This document shows positions 9,608-18,679 of a stretch of 64,000 bases of DNA, in pieces (position 1 is the first letter of the stretch; every line of letters begins with the position of its first letter). Origin of the DNA: Pseudolabrys sp. FHR47. Its GTDB lineage: Bacteria; Pseudomonadota; Alphaproteobacteria; Rhizobiales; Xanthobacteraceae. The position numbers and the translations under genes are program-made. Under the pieces are notes generated by a model. That model ran no database searches. It saw only the letters and a list, made by a program, of their open reading frames with translations, and was not told the origin of the DNA. The DNA lies in assembly GCF_005153485.1 (NCBI RefSeq), contig NZ_CP039740.1, positions 2,607,001-2,671,000 of the forward strand, read 5' to 3'.

Positions 9608-11921
9608 TCACGCGCTCCGCCTTGGCGACCATCGGTTTCACCCTCAATTGCGACAGGATGTCGTTAAGGTGCTTCAGGTCATACACCTCCAGATCGATCA
9701 GCACATCGGTGAAGTCCGGCGCGCGGCGCGTCATGGCGATGTTGTCGATATTGCCGTCATGCTCGGCGATGACCTGCGCGATCTGCGCCAGCGAACCGGG
9801 CTCGTTGGCCGATTGCACCGTGATGCGCGCCGGAAAACGCCGCACCGACTCTTCGGCGTCCCAACGCACGTCGAGCCAGCGCTCCGGCTTGTCCTCGAAC
9901 TCGGCGAGCGCCGGCGACTGGATCGGATAGATGGTGATGCCCTCGCCCGGCGAGATGATACCGACAATGCGGTCGCCCGGCACGGCCCCGCCCTCGGGCG
10001 CGAAGCGCACCGGCAGGTCGCCGTTGATGCCGCGGATCGGAATCGCAGGCCCGGTCGCGTCCGGCACCTTGAATTTCACCGAAGTCAGCTTGCGCAGACC
10101 GAACCAGCCGCTGCCGGTCTCCGGCTTCGGCCGCGCCGCATTGGCTGCTGCGCGCTCTTCCTTGTAGTCGGGATACATGGCGCGGGCGACATCGGAAGCT
10201 TTGAGTTCGCTGCGCCCAACCGCCGCCATCACGTCCTCAAGTGACGAGCGCGCCAGTCGCGGCAGCGCACCGGTCAACTTCTCGTCCGAATAGGCGATCT
10301 TGGCACGCTGGAACAGACGCTCGACGATGCGGCGCCCCAGGCCCGCATATTGCTCGCGGACCGCGGTGCGCGTTGCGCGCCGGATCGCCGCGCGCGCCTT
10401 GCCAGTGACGACTAGCGCCTCCCAAGCCGACGGCGGCGACAACTGCGCCTTGGAGGTGAGGATTTCGACCTCGTCGCCATTCATCAATTCCGACGTGAGC
10501 GGCGCGATCTTGCCGTTGATCTTCGAGCCCACGGCGGTGTTGCCGACATCGGTATGCACGGCATAGGCAAAGTCGATCGGCGTTGCCTTGCGCGGCAGCG
10601 CGATCAGCTTGCCCTTCGGCGTGAAGCAGAACACCTGGTCGTGGAACAGCTCGAGCTTGGTGTGCTCGAGGAATTCTTCCGGGTTAGACGCTTCCGCCAG
10701 CGCCTCGATGGTGCGCCGCAGCCAGGCATAAGCGCTCGATTCCCGCGACAGCATTTCGGTCGGCGTGCCGACCCCGTCCTTGTAGAGCGCGTGCGCGGCG
10801 ATGCCGTATTCGGCGATCTGGTGCATTTCCTTGGAGCGGATCTGCAGCTCGACGCGCTGCTTGCCCGGCCCGATCACCGTGGTGTGGAGCGAGCGATAGT
10901 CGTTGGCCTTCGGCGTCGAGATGTAGTCCTTGAACCGCGTCGGCACCATCGGCCAGGTCGTATGCACGATGCCGAGCGCCTGGTAGCATTCGGTCACGTT
11001 GCCGACGATGACGCGGAAGCCGTAGATGTCGGACAATTGCTCGAAGCCGACGCCCTTGCGCTCCATCTTGCGCCACACCGAATAAGCGCGTTTGCGCCGC
11101 CCGGAAACGGCGGCGGTGATGCCGCGCTCGGCGAGCTTGCGCGTGAGCTGCTGTTCGATCTCGGAGATCAATTGCGCGTTGAGCGCGGCGATGGAATCGA
11201 GCCGAGCCGTAACGACCTGATAGGCGTCGGGATAAAGTTCCCGGAACGCCAGGTCGTCGAGCTCCTCGCGCATCTCGTGCATGCCCATGCGGCCGGCGAG
11301 CGGCGCATAGATTTCCAGCGTCTCCTCCGCCGTGCGCCGGCGCGAGGCGGGCGGCATGTATTCCAGCGTCCGCATATTGTGCAGGCGGTCGGCCAGCTTG
11401 ATCAGCAGCACGCGCACGTCGTCGACGATGGCGAGCAGAAGCTTGCGCAGGTTTTCCGCCTGCTTGGCCTCCTTGGTGACGAGATCGAGCTTCTTGAGCT
11501 TGGTCAGGCCCTCGACCAGCGCGCCGATGTCCTTGCCGAACAACTGGTCGATGTCGGCGCGGGTCGCATCGGTGTCCTCGATCGTGTCGTGCAGCAGTGC
11601 GGCGGCGATGGTCGCATCGTCGAGCTTGAGGTCGGTCAGGATCGCCGCGACTTCGATCGGGTGCGAGAAATACGGATCGCCCGAGGCGCGGCGCTGATCG
11701 CCATGCGCCTTCATGGCATAGACATAGGCGCGATTGAGCAGCGCTTCGTCGCTGTTCGGGTTATAGGCGCGGACCCGTTCGATCAGATCGTACTGCCGCA
11801 TCATCTGCGGCTTGCGCGGGGCGGCCTTTTCCGGCGACGGCGGGGGAACCGGCGGCGCGTGCAGCGGCGCCCGGGTCAATGCCTGGCTCTGCATGCGCGG
11901 AAGGTCGGAGCGCGTGCGCAT
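9600..11921 (-). CDS. rsh: Bifunctional (p)ppGpp synthetase/hydrolase, RelA/SpoT homologue
   Basis: Makes and degrades the stringent-response alarmone, usually the only long enzyme of this type in Rhizobiales. The frame gives 773 residues. HD hydrolase domain: [14 protein letters not shown] and [10 protein letters not shown]. Synthetase domain: [18 protein letters not shown] and [18 protein letters not shown] domain ([11 protein letters not shown]) and a C-terminal ACT domain follow. The intact HD motif argues that both activities are present. The first 40 residues are a Pro/Ala-rich extension; ATG codons at 11804 and 11801 ([11 protein letters not shown]) are where relatives usually begin, so the true start may be there. 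Confidence 0.95.
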   Translation of the reverse strand: MRTRSDLPRMQSQALTRAPLHAPPVPPPSPEKAAPRKPQMMRQYDLIERVRAYNPNSDEALLNRAYVYAMKAHGDQRRASGDPYFSHPIEVAAILTDLKLDDATIAAALLHDTIEDTDATRADIDQLFGKDIGALVEGLTKLKKLDLVTKEAKQAENLRKLLLAIVDDVRVLLIKLADRLHNMRTLEYMPPASRRRTAEETLEIYAPLAGRMGMHEMREELDDLAFRELYPDAYQVVTARLDSIAALNAQLISEIEQQLTRKLAERGITAAVSGRRKRAYSVWRKMERKGVGFEQLSDIYGFRVIVGNVTECYQALGIVHTTWPMVPTRFKDYISTPKANDYRSLHTTVIGPGKQRVELQIRSKEMHQIAEYGIAAHALYKDGVGTPTEMLSRESSAYAWLRRTIEALAEASNPEEFLEHTKLELFHDQVFCFTPKGKLIALPRKATPIDFAYAVHTDVGNTAVGSKINGKIAPLTSELMNGDEVEILTSKAQLSPPSAWEALVVTGKARAAIRRATRTAVREQYAGLGRRIVERLFQRAKIAYSDEKLTGALPRLARSSLEDVMAAVGRSELKASDVARAMYPDYKEERAAANAARPKPETGSGWFGLRKLTSVKFKVPDATGPAIPIRGINGDLPVRFAPEGGAVPGDRIVGIISPGEGITIYPIQSPALAEFEDKPERWLDVRWDAEESVRRFPARITVQSANEPGSLAQIAQVIAEHDGNIDNIAMTRRAPDFTDVLIDLEVYDLKHLNDILSQLRVKPMVAKAERVNG

Positions 11922-12106
11922 TCGGTCGGTTCCAGCCTTAAAATACCGCCGAAGACGCGTCTCAAAGGCCCCGGCGGCCCATCATGACATAGATATCACG
12001 TCAATTTCGCGGAGCCGCAAGCGGTGTTGCACTCTGCTTAATCATTTACCCGCAGGCGCGCCGGACGGGACGACAGCCCGCCCCTCGCCGGCGAACGTCC
12101 CAAACG

Positions 12107-12138
12107 ACAAAGGCCCGGCACAGCGGCCGGGCCTTTAC
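12107..12138 (-). terminator. Hairpin downstream of rpoZ
   Basis: The stem AAAGGCCCGGC and GCCGGGCCTTT surrounds a short loop, 27 bases past the rpoZ stop. There is no strong T run on the minus strand, so termination may be partial and allow rpoZ-rsh read-through. Confidence 0.55.
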
Positions 12139-12164
12139 CCCAAATTTACGCTGACGGACGGCGC

Positions 12165-12551
12165 TTACTCGGCGTCGTCTTCCGGGACCTCTTCCGGCGG
12201 GGCCAGGCCCTCGAGGCCCTTGAGCAGCTCTTCCTCGGTCATGCGGTCTGGGACGACCATATCGGTGTCGTCCGAATCGACGCCGGCGCCGATGAGCGGC
12301 GCTTCGGGCTCGGGCTCGTCCACTTCGACGTATTTCTGCAGCGAATGGATCAGGTCTTCCTTCAGATCGCCCGGGGAAACGGTGGTTTCCGCGATTTCGC
12401 GCAGCGACACGACCGGGTTCTTGTCGTTGTCGCGATCGACGGTGATCTGCGAGCCCGACGAAATCATGCGGGCGCGGTGGCTCGCCAAAAGCACGAGATC
12501 GAAACGGTTCTCAACCTTGTCGATGCAGTCTTCTACGGTGACACGGGCCAT
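12165..12551 (-). CDS. rpoZ: RNA polymerase omega subunit
   Basis: Small RNA polymerase subunit that assists beta' folding and, in proteobacteria, forms part of a ppGpp site, which fits its place next to rsh. The product has 128 residues. [20 protein letters not shown] and the following [11 protein letters not shown] match the family. The C-terminal ~50 residues are an acidic tail ([21 protein letters not shown]), as in other alphaproteobacteria. The start at 12551 matches the family; six extra upstream codons are unlikely. Confidence 0.97.
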   Translation of the reverse strand: MARVTVEDCIDKVENRFDLVLLASHRARMISSGSQITVDRDNDKNPVVSLREIAETTVSPGDLKEDLIHSLQKYVEVDEPEPEAPLIGAGVDSDDTDMVVPDRMTEEELLKGLEGLAPPEEVPEDDAE

Positions 12552-12569
12552 CGGCTCGTCACTCCTCAA

Positions 12570-12888
12570 AATGGTATAATTTCGAGATTAGGGGCTACCT
12601 ATCCTCTGCGACCGTGTTTTTCAACCCTTTTTTGTCTTGGTTTGGCCCCATCTTCCTGTTAGCGAACGGCTAGCGACCGCAAGGAAGGCCGGCCGAAGGT
12701 ATTATCGGTGGCGGCTTCGATTGCGCGGGTGCCAACAGAATTGTTCATCACGTGCCGTTGATACCCAGATCAGCCCTCTCCACAGGCTTTTCGGCCCGCG
12801 CTCGGCGCGTGCGCCCGGCTGACGCCGCATTCGGCATGAAACTGTCCGCGACGCACAGCGGCGACTTTAAGGACCACAGGACCTGACC
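12570..12888. other. 319-base divergent gap between rpoZ and the NYN-protein gene
   Basis: It must hold the rpoZ promoter (minus) and that of the NYN gene (plus). I see no coding frame, repeat or obvious RNA here. A TTTTTT run lies near 12628, and AGGACCACAGGACC just before 12889 supplies the downstream ribosome site. Confidence 0.4.
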
Positions 12889-13545
12889 ATGACCGGCGAA
12901 AAATTCGCTTTGTTTATTGACGGCGCCAATCTCTACGCCACTGCCAAATCCCTCGGTTTCGACATCGACTACAAGAAACTGCTGAAGGAATTCCAGTCGC
13001 GCGGATATCTGCTGCGGGCCTTCTATTACACCGCGATCATCGAGGATCAGGAATACTCATCGATTCGCCCGCTGATCGACTGGCTCGATTACAACGGCTA
13101 CGCCGTCGTCACCAAGGCGACCAAAGAATTCGTCGACCAGACCGGCCGCCGCAAGGTCAAGGGCAACATGGATATCGAACTCGCCGTCGATGCCATGGAG
13201 ACCGCCAGCAATGTCGACCACATCGTGCTGTTCTCTGGCGATGGCGACTTCACCCGTCTGGTCGAAGCCGTGCAGCGCAAGGGCGTGCGCGTCACCGTCG
13301 TTTCGACGGTTACTACGCAGCCGCCGATGGTCGCCGACGAGTTGCGCCGCCAGGCCGACGTCTTCGTCGACCTGATGAGCCTGCAGAGCAAGATCGGCCG
13401 TGATCCGTCCGAACGGCCCATGCGCACGCGTGACCCGGCTGACGCCGGACATGGTCCGGGCCATGGCAGCCACACACCGCAGTTCCTGCAGCGCGGACCG
13501 GCGCCGCAGCGGGCTGGCGCCGCCGACGAAGATTTCGAGGATTGA
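12889..13545 (+). CDS. NYN-domain (LabA/DUF88-like) protein
   Basis: A 218-residue product whose first ~170 residues are a PIN-like NYN domain, a fold of predicted Mg-dependent RNA endonucleases. The acidic positions expected for metal binding are visible: FIDGANLY at the start, KGNMDIELAVDAM in the middle and FSGDGDFTRLV later. The last ~45 residues are a Gly/Pro/Arg/His-rich tail ending in DEDFED. This gene sits between rpoZ and a uracil glycosylase in many Rhizobiales, so it is ordinary chromosome. Its substrate is unknown. Confidence 0.9.
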   Translation: MTGEKFALFIDGANLYATAKSLGFDIDYKKLLKEFQSRGYLLRAFYYTAIIEDQEYSSIRPLIDWLDYNGYAVVTKATKEFVDQTGRRKVKGNMDIELAVDAMETASNVDHIVLFSGDGDFTRLVEAVQRKGVRVTVVSTVTTQPPMVADELRRQADVFVDLMSLQSKIGRDPSERPMRTRDPADAGHGPGHGSHTPQFLQRGPAPQRAGAADEDFED

Positions 13546-13553
13546 GCAACGCG

Positions 13554-13612
13554 TTTTACGGCACCGTGGGAACCGTTCGCGTGACGAAAACGCGCCGAAG
13601 CCGCCAAAGCTA
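13554..13612. repeat. Palindromic repeat, family 2, diverged copy
   Basis: ACGCGTTTT and GAAAACGCG arms frame GTGGGAACCGTTCGCGTGA, which resembles the core of the 16755-16860 element (GTGGAAACCGGTTCGCGTGA). It lies between the NYN and uracil glycosylase genes. Confidence 0.65.
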
Positions 13613-13625
13613 GTGGGAGCGTGCC

Positions 13626-14312
13626 GTGGCGCGCTCCACCGCAACAAAACCTGATGGATACGATTGGCCGGACAGCGGCAAGCCGGGCCGCGACTGCCCG
13701 CGCTGCCCGCGCCTTGTCGCCTATCGGAATGACTGCCGCGTCAAGCAACCCGACTGGTTCAACGCTCCGGTGCCCTCCTTCGGGCCGGCCGATGCACGCC
13801 TGATGATCGTCGGCCTGGCGCCGGGCGTGCAAGGCGCCAACCGCACCGGCCGCCCCTTCACCGGCGACTACGCCGGTGACCTGCTCTACGACACCCTGTC
13901 GCGCTTTGGCTTTGCCAATGGAAAGTTCGATGCCCGCATCGACGACGGCCTCGCGCTGATCGACTGCCGCATCACCAATGCGGTGCGGTGCGTGCCGCCG
14001 GAGAACAAGCCGACGCCTGCCGAAATCAATACCTGCCGCGACTTCTTCAAGGACACCATCGCGGAAATGACCAACCTGCGCGCCATTGTTGCGCTCGGCG
14101 CGGTCGCGCATGGCACCGTGTTGTCGGCCTTCGCGGCGAAGAAATCGGGGCATCCGTTCAAGCACGGCGGCCATTACCGGCTCGGGCAGATCGAGCTTTT
14201 TTCGAGCTATCACTGCTCGCGCTACAATACAAACACCGGCGTTCTGACGCCGGAGATGTTCCGCGCCGTATTCAAACAAGTGCGCGGGTATCTGGACAGC
14301 GGAACCCTCTAA
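13626..14312 (+). CDS. Uracil-DNA glycosylase, family 5 (UDGb type)
   Basis: Removes uracil, and in this family often other deaminated bases, from DNA to begin base-excision repair. The product has 228 residues. Four cysteines fit a [4Fe-4S] cluster (Cys24, Cys27, Cys122, Cys137). The active-site loop GLAPGVQGANRTGRPFTGD lacks the catalytic Asp/Asn of family 4, as family 5 does. The second motif SYHCSRYNTNTG has Cys where relatives usually have Pro. The start is GTG at 13626, shortly after an upstream in-frame stop. Confidence 0.9.
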   Translation: MARSTATKPDGYDWPDSGKPGRDCPRCPRLVAYRNDCRVKQPDWFNAPVPSFGPADARLMIVGLAPGVQGANRTGRPFTGDYAGDLLYDTLSRFGFANGKFDARIDDGLALIDCRITNAVRCVPPENKPTPAEINTCRDFFKDTIAEMTNLRAIVALGAVAHGTVLSAFAAKKSGHPFKHGGHYRLGQIELFSSYHCSRYNTNTGVLTPEMFRAVFKQVRGYLDSGTL

Positions 14313-14465
14313 CGGACTGAGCCGATGGACACGCAGATGACGCAAAGCCGCGGTTCCATGGCCTTGCGGTGGGAAACGTTCCGGCGCACGGATCGTTACC
14401 ACAAGACCGAACGCCAATCCGTCCTGCCGGCACCAGCCGCAACAACCAATTCCAGGGAGCGACAC

Positions 14466-14987
14466 ATGGACAAGCGTAATCGACTTCTGACGGCGAGCTT
14501 CGCCGCAGCCGTAACTCTCGCGATCGCCCTGCCCGCAACTGCGCAGACCGCCAGCGCGCCGCTAAAAGACGCCCAGGGCAAGGAAGTCGGCTCGGCCAAT
14601 CTGATGCAAACGCCGCGCGGCGTACTCATCAATCTTTCAGTGAAAGGCCTGCCGCCGGGCGAACACGCGTTCCACGTCCACGCCGTCGGCAAATGCGAGC
14701 CGCCCTTTACCTCAGCCGGCGGCCATTTCAATCCGGACAACAAGAAGCACGGTCTAATGGCGAATGAAGGCGCGCATGCCGGCGACATGCCGAATTTGCA
14801 TATTCCGCAAAGCGGCGACCTGACGATCGAGGTGCTGAACGCTGCGGTCACGCTGGACAAGGGCAAGCCGAATTCGCTGCTCGACGCCGATGGCTCGGCC
14901 CTCGTCATCCACGCCGGCACCGACGACTACAAAACCGATCCGACCGGCGATGCCGGCGGCCGCATCGCCTGTGGCGTGGTGCAGTAG
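14466..14987 (+). CDS. sodC: Cu/Zn superoxide dismutase, periplasmic
   Basis: Converts periplasmic superoxide to oxygen and hydrogen peroxide. The product has 173 residues with a signal peptide ending near ATAQTA. Copper/zinc ligands are visible in HAFHVHAVGKC, GGHFNPDNKKHG and LVIHAGTDDY, and the closing GGRIACGVVQ carries the disulfide cysteine. The ATG at 14466 follows CAGGGAG. An in-frame extension to 14325 exists but lacks signal-peptide character. Confidence 0.95.
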   Translation: MDKRNRLLTASFAAAVTLAIALPATAQTASAPLKDAQGKEVGSANLMQTPRGVLINLSVKGLPPGEHAFHVHAVGKCEPPFTSAGGHFNPDNKKHGLMANEGAHAGDMPNLHIPQSGDLTIEVLNAAVTLDKGKPNSLLDADGSALVIHAGTDDYKTDPTGDAGGRIACGVVQ

Positions 14988-15007
14988 CACCACGCTCTCG
15001 CGCTCAC

Positions 15008-15697
15008 TTAAACAGCGGTGCCGAGTTTGCGGCCGACCCGGGCCGCGACCTCGCGCCGGTCTTCGTTCAGTTTGGTCAGCTTGGCCTTGAGTGCGGCCAG
15101 CGTTGCCGGCTGTGCGGTTTTCGGCGAGCCGCTGTCGAAAGGCGGCGCCGGGTCGTATTCGATCTGCAACTGGATCTCGCGCGCCAGCGCCTCGCCTTCG
15201 AGAATCGCCGCCAGCGACAGCGCAAAATCGATCCCCGAGGTAACACCGGCGCCGGTCACGACATTGCCGTCAACCACGACCTTCTCGGCAACTGGAATGG
15301 CACCGAGCGGCTTGAGATGCTCGAGCGCCGCCCAGTGGCAGGTCGCGCGCTTGCCTTTCAGCAGCCCGGCGGCGCCCAGCACCAGCGAGCCGGTGCAGAC
15401 CGACGTGACGTATTTCGCGGAGGCCGCCTGCTTGCGCAGGAAATCGAGCACCACCTCGTCTTCCATCAGATCCTGCTGGCCGGGTCCGCCGGGCACCATG
15501 ATGATATCGAGCGGCGGACAGGCGTCATAGGTCGTGGTCGGCACGATCTTCATGCCGCGATCGGTGGTGACGGGCTCGAGCGTTCGCGCGATGAGCTCGA
15601 CCGTGGTGTCCGGCAGCCGCGCCAGCACTTCATATGGCCCGGTCATGTCGAGCTGTGTCAGGCGCGGGAAGATCAGCATGCCGATGCGGCGGGTCAT
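15008..15697 (-). CDS. DJ-1/PfpI family protein (isonitrile hydratase-like)
   Basis: A 229-residue class-I glutamine-amidotransferase-like protein. The nucleophile elbow SVCTGSLVLGAAGLL supplies the reactive cysteine, with TCHW and GAGVTSGIDFAL further on. This arrangement matches the isonitrile hydratase/ThiJ subgroup rather than heat-stable proteases. The C-terminal ~45 residues are a Lys/Ala/Arg-rich helical extension. The substrate cannot be deduced; it is convergent with sodC. Confidence 0.85.
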   Translation of the reverse strand: MTRRIGMLIFPRLTQLDMTGPYEVLARLPDTTVELIARTLEPVTTDRGMKIVPTTTYDACPPLDIIMVPGGPGQQDLMEDEVVLDFLRKQAASAKYVTSVCTGSLVLGAAGLLKGKRATCHWAALEHLKPLGAIPVAEKVVVDGNVVTGAGVTSGIDFALSLAAILEGEALAREIQLQIEYDPAPPFDSGSPKTAQPATLAALKAKLTKLNEDRREVAARVGRKLGTAV

Positions 15698-15794
15698 TGA
15701 AATCTCCTCGTTGGCGCGCGCCTACTTACCAGATACGCCGCTTCCCGTCGTCGGCGGCATTGATGACAAGTTTTTATGGACCTAACATTTAGAG

Positions 15795-16745
15795 ATGAAG
15801 TCACCGCCGCCTCCTTCCGCCGATAATATCGCCAAAGCTGCGCGTCTCATCGATCCGGTCTTCACCGGCTCGCCCCTGATGACGCACCATACCGCTGACG
15901 ACGCACTCGGCCTTCGTCTCTTCGCCAAGGTCGAGACGCTCAACCCGATCCGCTCGTTCAAGGGACGTGGCACCGACTACTTCATGGCGGCGCAACCGGC
16001 TTCCGTCGGCACGGTCGTCGCCGCGTCGGCCGGTAATTTCGGTCAGGGCCTCGCTTATGCGGCCGCCAAACGGGGGCGCGAAGCCGTCATCTTCGCGGCC
16101 ACAAACGCCAACCGGCGCAAGATCGACGCCATGAGCCGCCTCGGCGCCAAGGTGATCCTGGAGGGCAACGACTTCGACGGCGCCAAAGGCGCCGCGCGCG
16201 CCTACGCGGCGACGAACAGCCTGACCTTTGTCGAAGACGGCGCCGGCCCGGAAATCGCCGAAGGCGCCGGCACCATCGCCCTGGAAATGACCGAGGCCTT
16301 CCGCCAGCGCGGCGTTGCTCTGGAGGCCGCCCTCATCCCGCTGGGTAATGGCGCCCTGCTCACCGGCATGGGCGCGTGGCTGAAGACAGCCTCACCCGCC
16401 TGCCGCGTCATCGGCGTTGTCGCGGCGGCGGCGCCCGCGATGAAGCTGTCATTCGACAATGCGAGGCTGGAAACGACGGCGACGGCGGCGACCATCGCCG
16501 ACGGGATCGCGGTGCGCGAGCCGGTTCCTTACGCGCTCGACTGCATGCGGGACGTCGTCGACGAGGTTCTGGCGGTCGACGAGCAAAGTCTCCGTGCCGC
16601 GATGGCGTTCTGCCGCGACCACTACGGCCTCATTGTCGAGCCGGCTGGCGTGGCCGGCATTGCCGCGCTGCTCGAGCATGGAAAGGCATTTGCGGGCCGA
16701 ACGGTCGGCACCGTGCTGTGCGGCAGCAACATTGCGGGCGGGTGA
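15795..16745 (+). CDS. PLP-dependent threonine/serine dehydratase-like enzyme
   Basis: A 316-residue fold-type II PLP enzyme. The cofactor lysine is in NPIRSFKGRGTDYF, the phosphate-binding glycine loop is IPLGNGALLTG, and SAGNFGQGLAYAA is the substrate-binding Asn loop. These fit threonine ammonia-lyase, serine dehydratase or serine racemase. There is no regulatory ACT domain, so a catabolic or racemase role is more likely than isoleucine synthesis. It diverges from the DJ-1 gene across 97 bases. Confidence 0.85.
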   Translation: MKSPPPPSADNIAKAARLIDPVFTGSPLMTHHTADDALGLRLFAKVETLNPIRSFKGRGTDYFMAAQPASVGTVVAASAGNFGQGLAYAAAKRGREAVIFAATNANRRKIDAMSRLGAKVILEGNDFDGAKGAARAYAATNSLTFVEDGAGPEIAEGAGTIALEMTEAFRQRGVALEAALIPLGNGALLTGMGAWLKTASPACRVIGVVAAAAPAMKLSFDNARLETTATAATIADGIAVREPVPYALDCMRDVVDEVLAVDEQSLRAAMAFCRDHYGLIVEPAGVAGIAALLEHGKAFAGRTVGTVLCGSNIAGG

Positions 16746-16754
16746 AGCGCCCTT

Positions 16755-16860
16755 TAGAGCGTTTTCGAGCGAAGTGGAAACCGGTTCGCGTGAAGAAAAC
16801 GCGTCAAAACAAAAAGCTAGAGCCCCGGCTTTGATTCCATCAAAGCCGGAAAGGCTCTAG
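16755..16860. repeat. Palindromic repeat, family 2 (two hairpins)
   Basis: First hairpin: GCGTTTTC ... GAAAACGC around AGTGGAAACCGGTTCGCGTG. Second: CTAGAGCC.CCGGCTTTGAT ... ATCAAAGCCGG...GGCTCTAG. The right end includes the smpB stop codon, so it may double as the smpB transcript end. Related copies lie at 13554, 17340 and 35418. Confidence 0.8.
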
Positions 16861-17330
16861 CCCCTGTCCCGCAACAGCCGGCTCTTCTCGCGGTTCCAGG
16901 TGCGCTTCTTGTCGGCCTCACGCTTGTCGTGGAGCTTCTTGCCCTTGGCGAGCGCGATCTCGATCTTGGCGCGGCCCTTCTCGTTGAAATAGAGCTTGAG
17001 CGGCACGATGGTCATGCCCTCGCGCTCGACCGCATTGGCCAGCTTGTGAATCTGCCGGTCGTGCAGAAGCAGCTTGCGCAAACGCTTGGGAGCGTGGTTC
17101 TCGCGGTGCGCCTGGACGTATTCCGGGATATTGGCGTTGACGAGCCAGATCTCACCGCCCTTGGCGTCGGCATATGACTCGGCGATCGTCGCCTTGCCGG
17201 TGCGCAGCGATTTGACCTCGCTGCCGGTCAGCACGATCCCGGCCTCGAAAGTATCCTCGATCTGATAGTTGAACCGCGCCTTGCGGTTTTCCGCGACCGT
17301 CTTGAAACGGCGCTCGTCTTTGGCAGCCAT
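16857..17330 (-). CDS. smpB: SsrA-binding protein
   Basis: Binds tmRNA and brings it to stalled ribosomes for trans-translation. The product has 157 residues. [23 protein letters not shown] and [18 protein letters not shown] match the oligonucleotide-binding barrel, and the basic C-terminal tail [19 protein letters not shown] is the decoding-centre helix. I chose MAAKDERR at 17330; MSSMAAK at 17339 is also possible. The next gene upstream on the same strand is dapA, with a repeat between them. The tmRNA gene itself was not found here. Confidence 0.97.
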   Translation of the reverse strand: MAAKDERRFKTVAENRKARFNYQIEDTFEAGIVLTGSEVKSLRTGKATIAESYADAKGGEIWLVNANIPEYVQAHRENHAPKRLRKLLLHDRQIHKLANAVEREGMTIVPLKLYFNEKGRAKIEIALAKGKKLHDKREADKKRTWNREKSRLLRDRG

Positions 17331-17339
17331 GGAACTCAT

Positions 17340-17392
17340 ATAGAGCGTTTCCAGGCGAAGTGGAGGCCGGTTCGCCGTCCGGAAACGCGACA
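17340..17392. repeat. Palindromic repeat, family 2, diverged copy
   Basis: The arms GCGTTTCC and GGAAACGC frame AGGCGAAGTGGAGGCCGGTT, similar to the 16755 core. It sits just before smpB, so it lies in the dapA-smpB spacer. Confidence 0.65.
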
Positions 17393-17514
17393 AGGAAGGT
17401 CATTGAACGATTGGCTCGCCAAGCCCGCTCACGGGACAAAACGCGCCAACTTAAAGTTAAACTTCAGATCAAAAGAATGCCACAGTATGTTGATATTGCG
17501 TCATTTTTTGGCGT

Positions 17515-18408
17515 TCAATTGATCACGCCGGCATGGACCATGGCATCGCGGATCACCTTCCCGGTCGCCGCCGTCACCGGCATCAGCGGCAGGCGCACCT
17601 CCTCTTCGAGGCGGCCGAGCAGCTTGAGGCCATGCTTGGCGCCGGCGAGGCCCGGCTCCTTGAAGATGGCGTCATGCAGCGGCACCAGCCGGTCCTGGAT
17701 CTTCAGTGCTCCGGCATAGTCGCCCTTGAAAACAGCGGCCATCAGGTCGGCGCAGGGCTTCGGCGCCACGTTCGCCACCACCGAAATACAACCGTGACCG
17801 CCGGCCGCCATATAGGCGAGCGCCGTCATGTCCTCGCCCGAGAGCTGGATGAAGTCCGCCCCCAAAGCGTGACGCTGCTGCGAGACGCGCGCGAGGTTCG
17901 CGGTGGCGTCCTTGACGCCGACGATGTTCTTCAGTTCGTACAGCCGCTTCATGGTGTCGACCGACATGTCCACCACCGAGCGCGGCGGAATGTTGTAGAT
18001 GATGATCGGAATGCCGATCGCATCGTTCACCGCCTTGAAGTGCTGGTACATCCCCTCCTGGGTCGGCTTGTTGTAGTACGGCGTCACCACCAACACGGCG
18101 TCGGCGCCCGCCTTCTCGGCATGACGCGCCAGATCGACGGCTTCATCGGTCGAGTTCGAGCCGGCCCCGGCGATGACCGGCACGCGGCCCTTGGCCTGGT
18201 CGATGCAGATATCGACCACCTTGTGATGCTCGTCATGACTGAGGGTCGGGCTTTCGCCCGTGGTTCCAACCGGAACCAGCCCGCTCGTCCCTTGCGCGAT
18301 CTGCCAGTCGATCAGGTCGCGAAACGCCTGCTCGTCGACCGCCCCGTTTTTGAACGGCGTCACGAGCGCGGTCATGGAACCTCGGAAGCTCGTTGTCGCG
18401 GCGGTCAT
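17515..18408 (-). CDS. dapA: 4-hydroxy-tetrahydrodipicolinate synthase
   Basis: Condenses pyruvate with aspartate semialdehyde, the first committed step of lysine and diaminopimelate synthesis. The product has 297 residues. [14 protein letters not shown] is the pyruvate-binding signature, [11 protein letters not shown] carries the catalytic-triad tyrosine, and the Schiff-base lysine is in [12 protein letters not shown]. Start at 18408; a later in-frame ATG (MTALVTPF, 18375) is close to where many homologues begin, so the first 11 residues are uncertain. Confidence 0.96.
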   Translation of the reverse strand: MTAATTSFRGSMTALVTPFKNGAVDEQAFRDLIDWQIAQGTSGLVPVGTTGESPTLSHDEHHKVVDICIDQAKGRVPVIAGAGSNSTDEAVDLARHAEKAGADAVLVVTPYYNKPTQEGMYQHFKAVNDAIGIPIIIYNIPPRSVVDMSVDTMKRLYELKNIVGVKDATANLARVSQQRHALGADFIQLSGEDMTALAYMAAGGHGCISVVANVAPKPCADLMAAVFKGDYAGALKIQDRLVPLHDAIFKEPGLAGAKHGLKLLGRLEEEVRLPLMPVTAATGKVIRDAMVHAGVIN

Positions 18409-18679
18409 TGCGTTTCTCCCTACCCGGCTACGCGGTGTGCAAGGGCACCATCAATATCGGCTTGCGCCAGGCGATGAAAGCCCCTTCGCGAGGCAATTTA
18501 CCATGATTTGCCAAGCTTTTGCCGCGCTTATGGAATAACCGTGATTCCAGTTTGGCGGCTTCGGGGTATCCTCTCGTTGACCATTTTGCCCTAAGGGGGA
18601 CAGTTGCGCCCGTCGTGCTGAGTCGGGCGTCGTCAAACAACTACACAACGATCACGCCCGAACGAACAGAGGCAACGGT

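Noticed and set aside
12570..12888. Possible tmRNA gene near smpB/rpoZ
   Set aside because: I looked for a permuted alphaproteobacterial tmRNA with an AANDN-type tag and found none in this gap or around smpB.
15795..16745. Biosynthetic threonine deaminase (ilvA)
   Set aside because: The PLP enzyme lacks the regulatory ACT domain; the specific name would be a guess.
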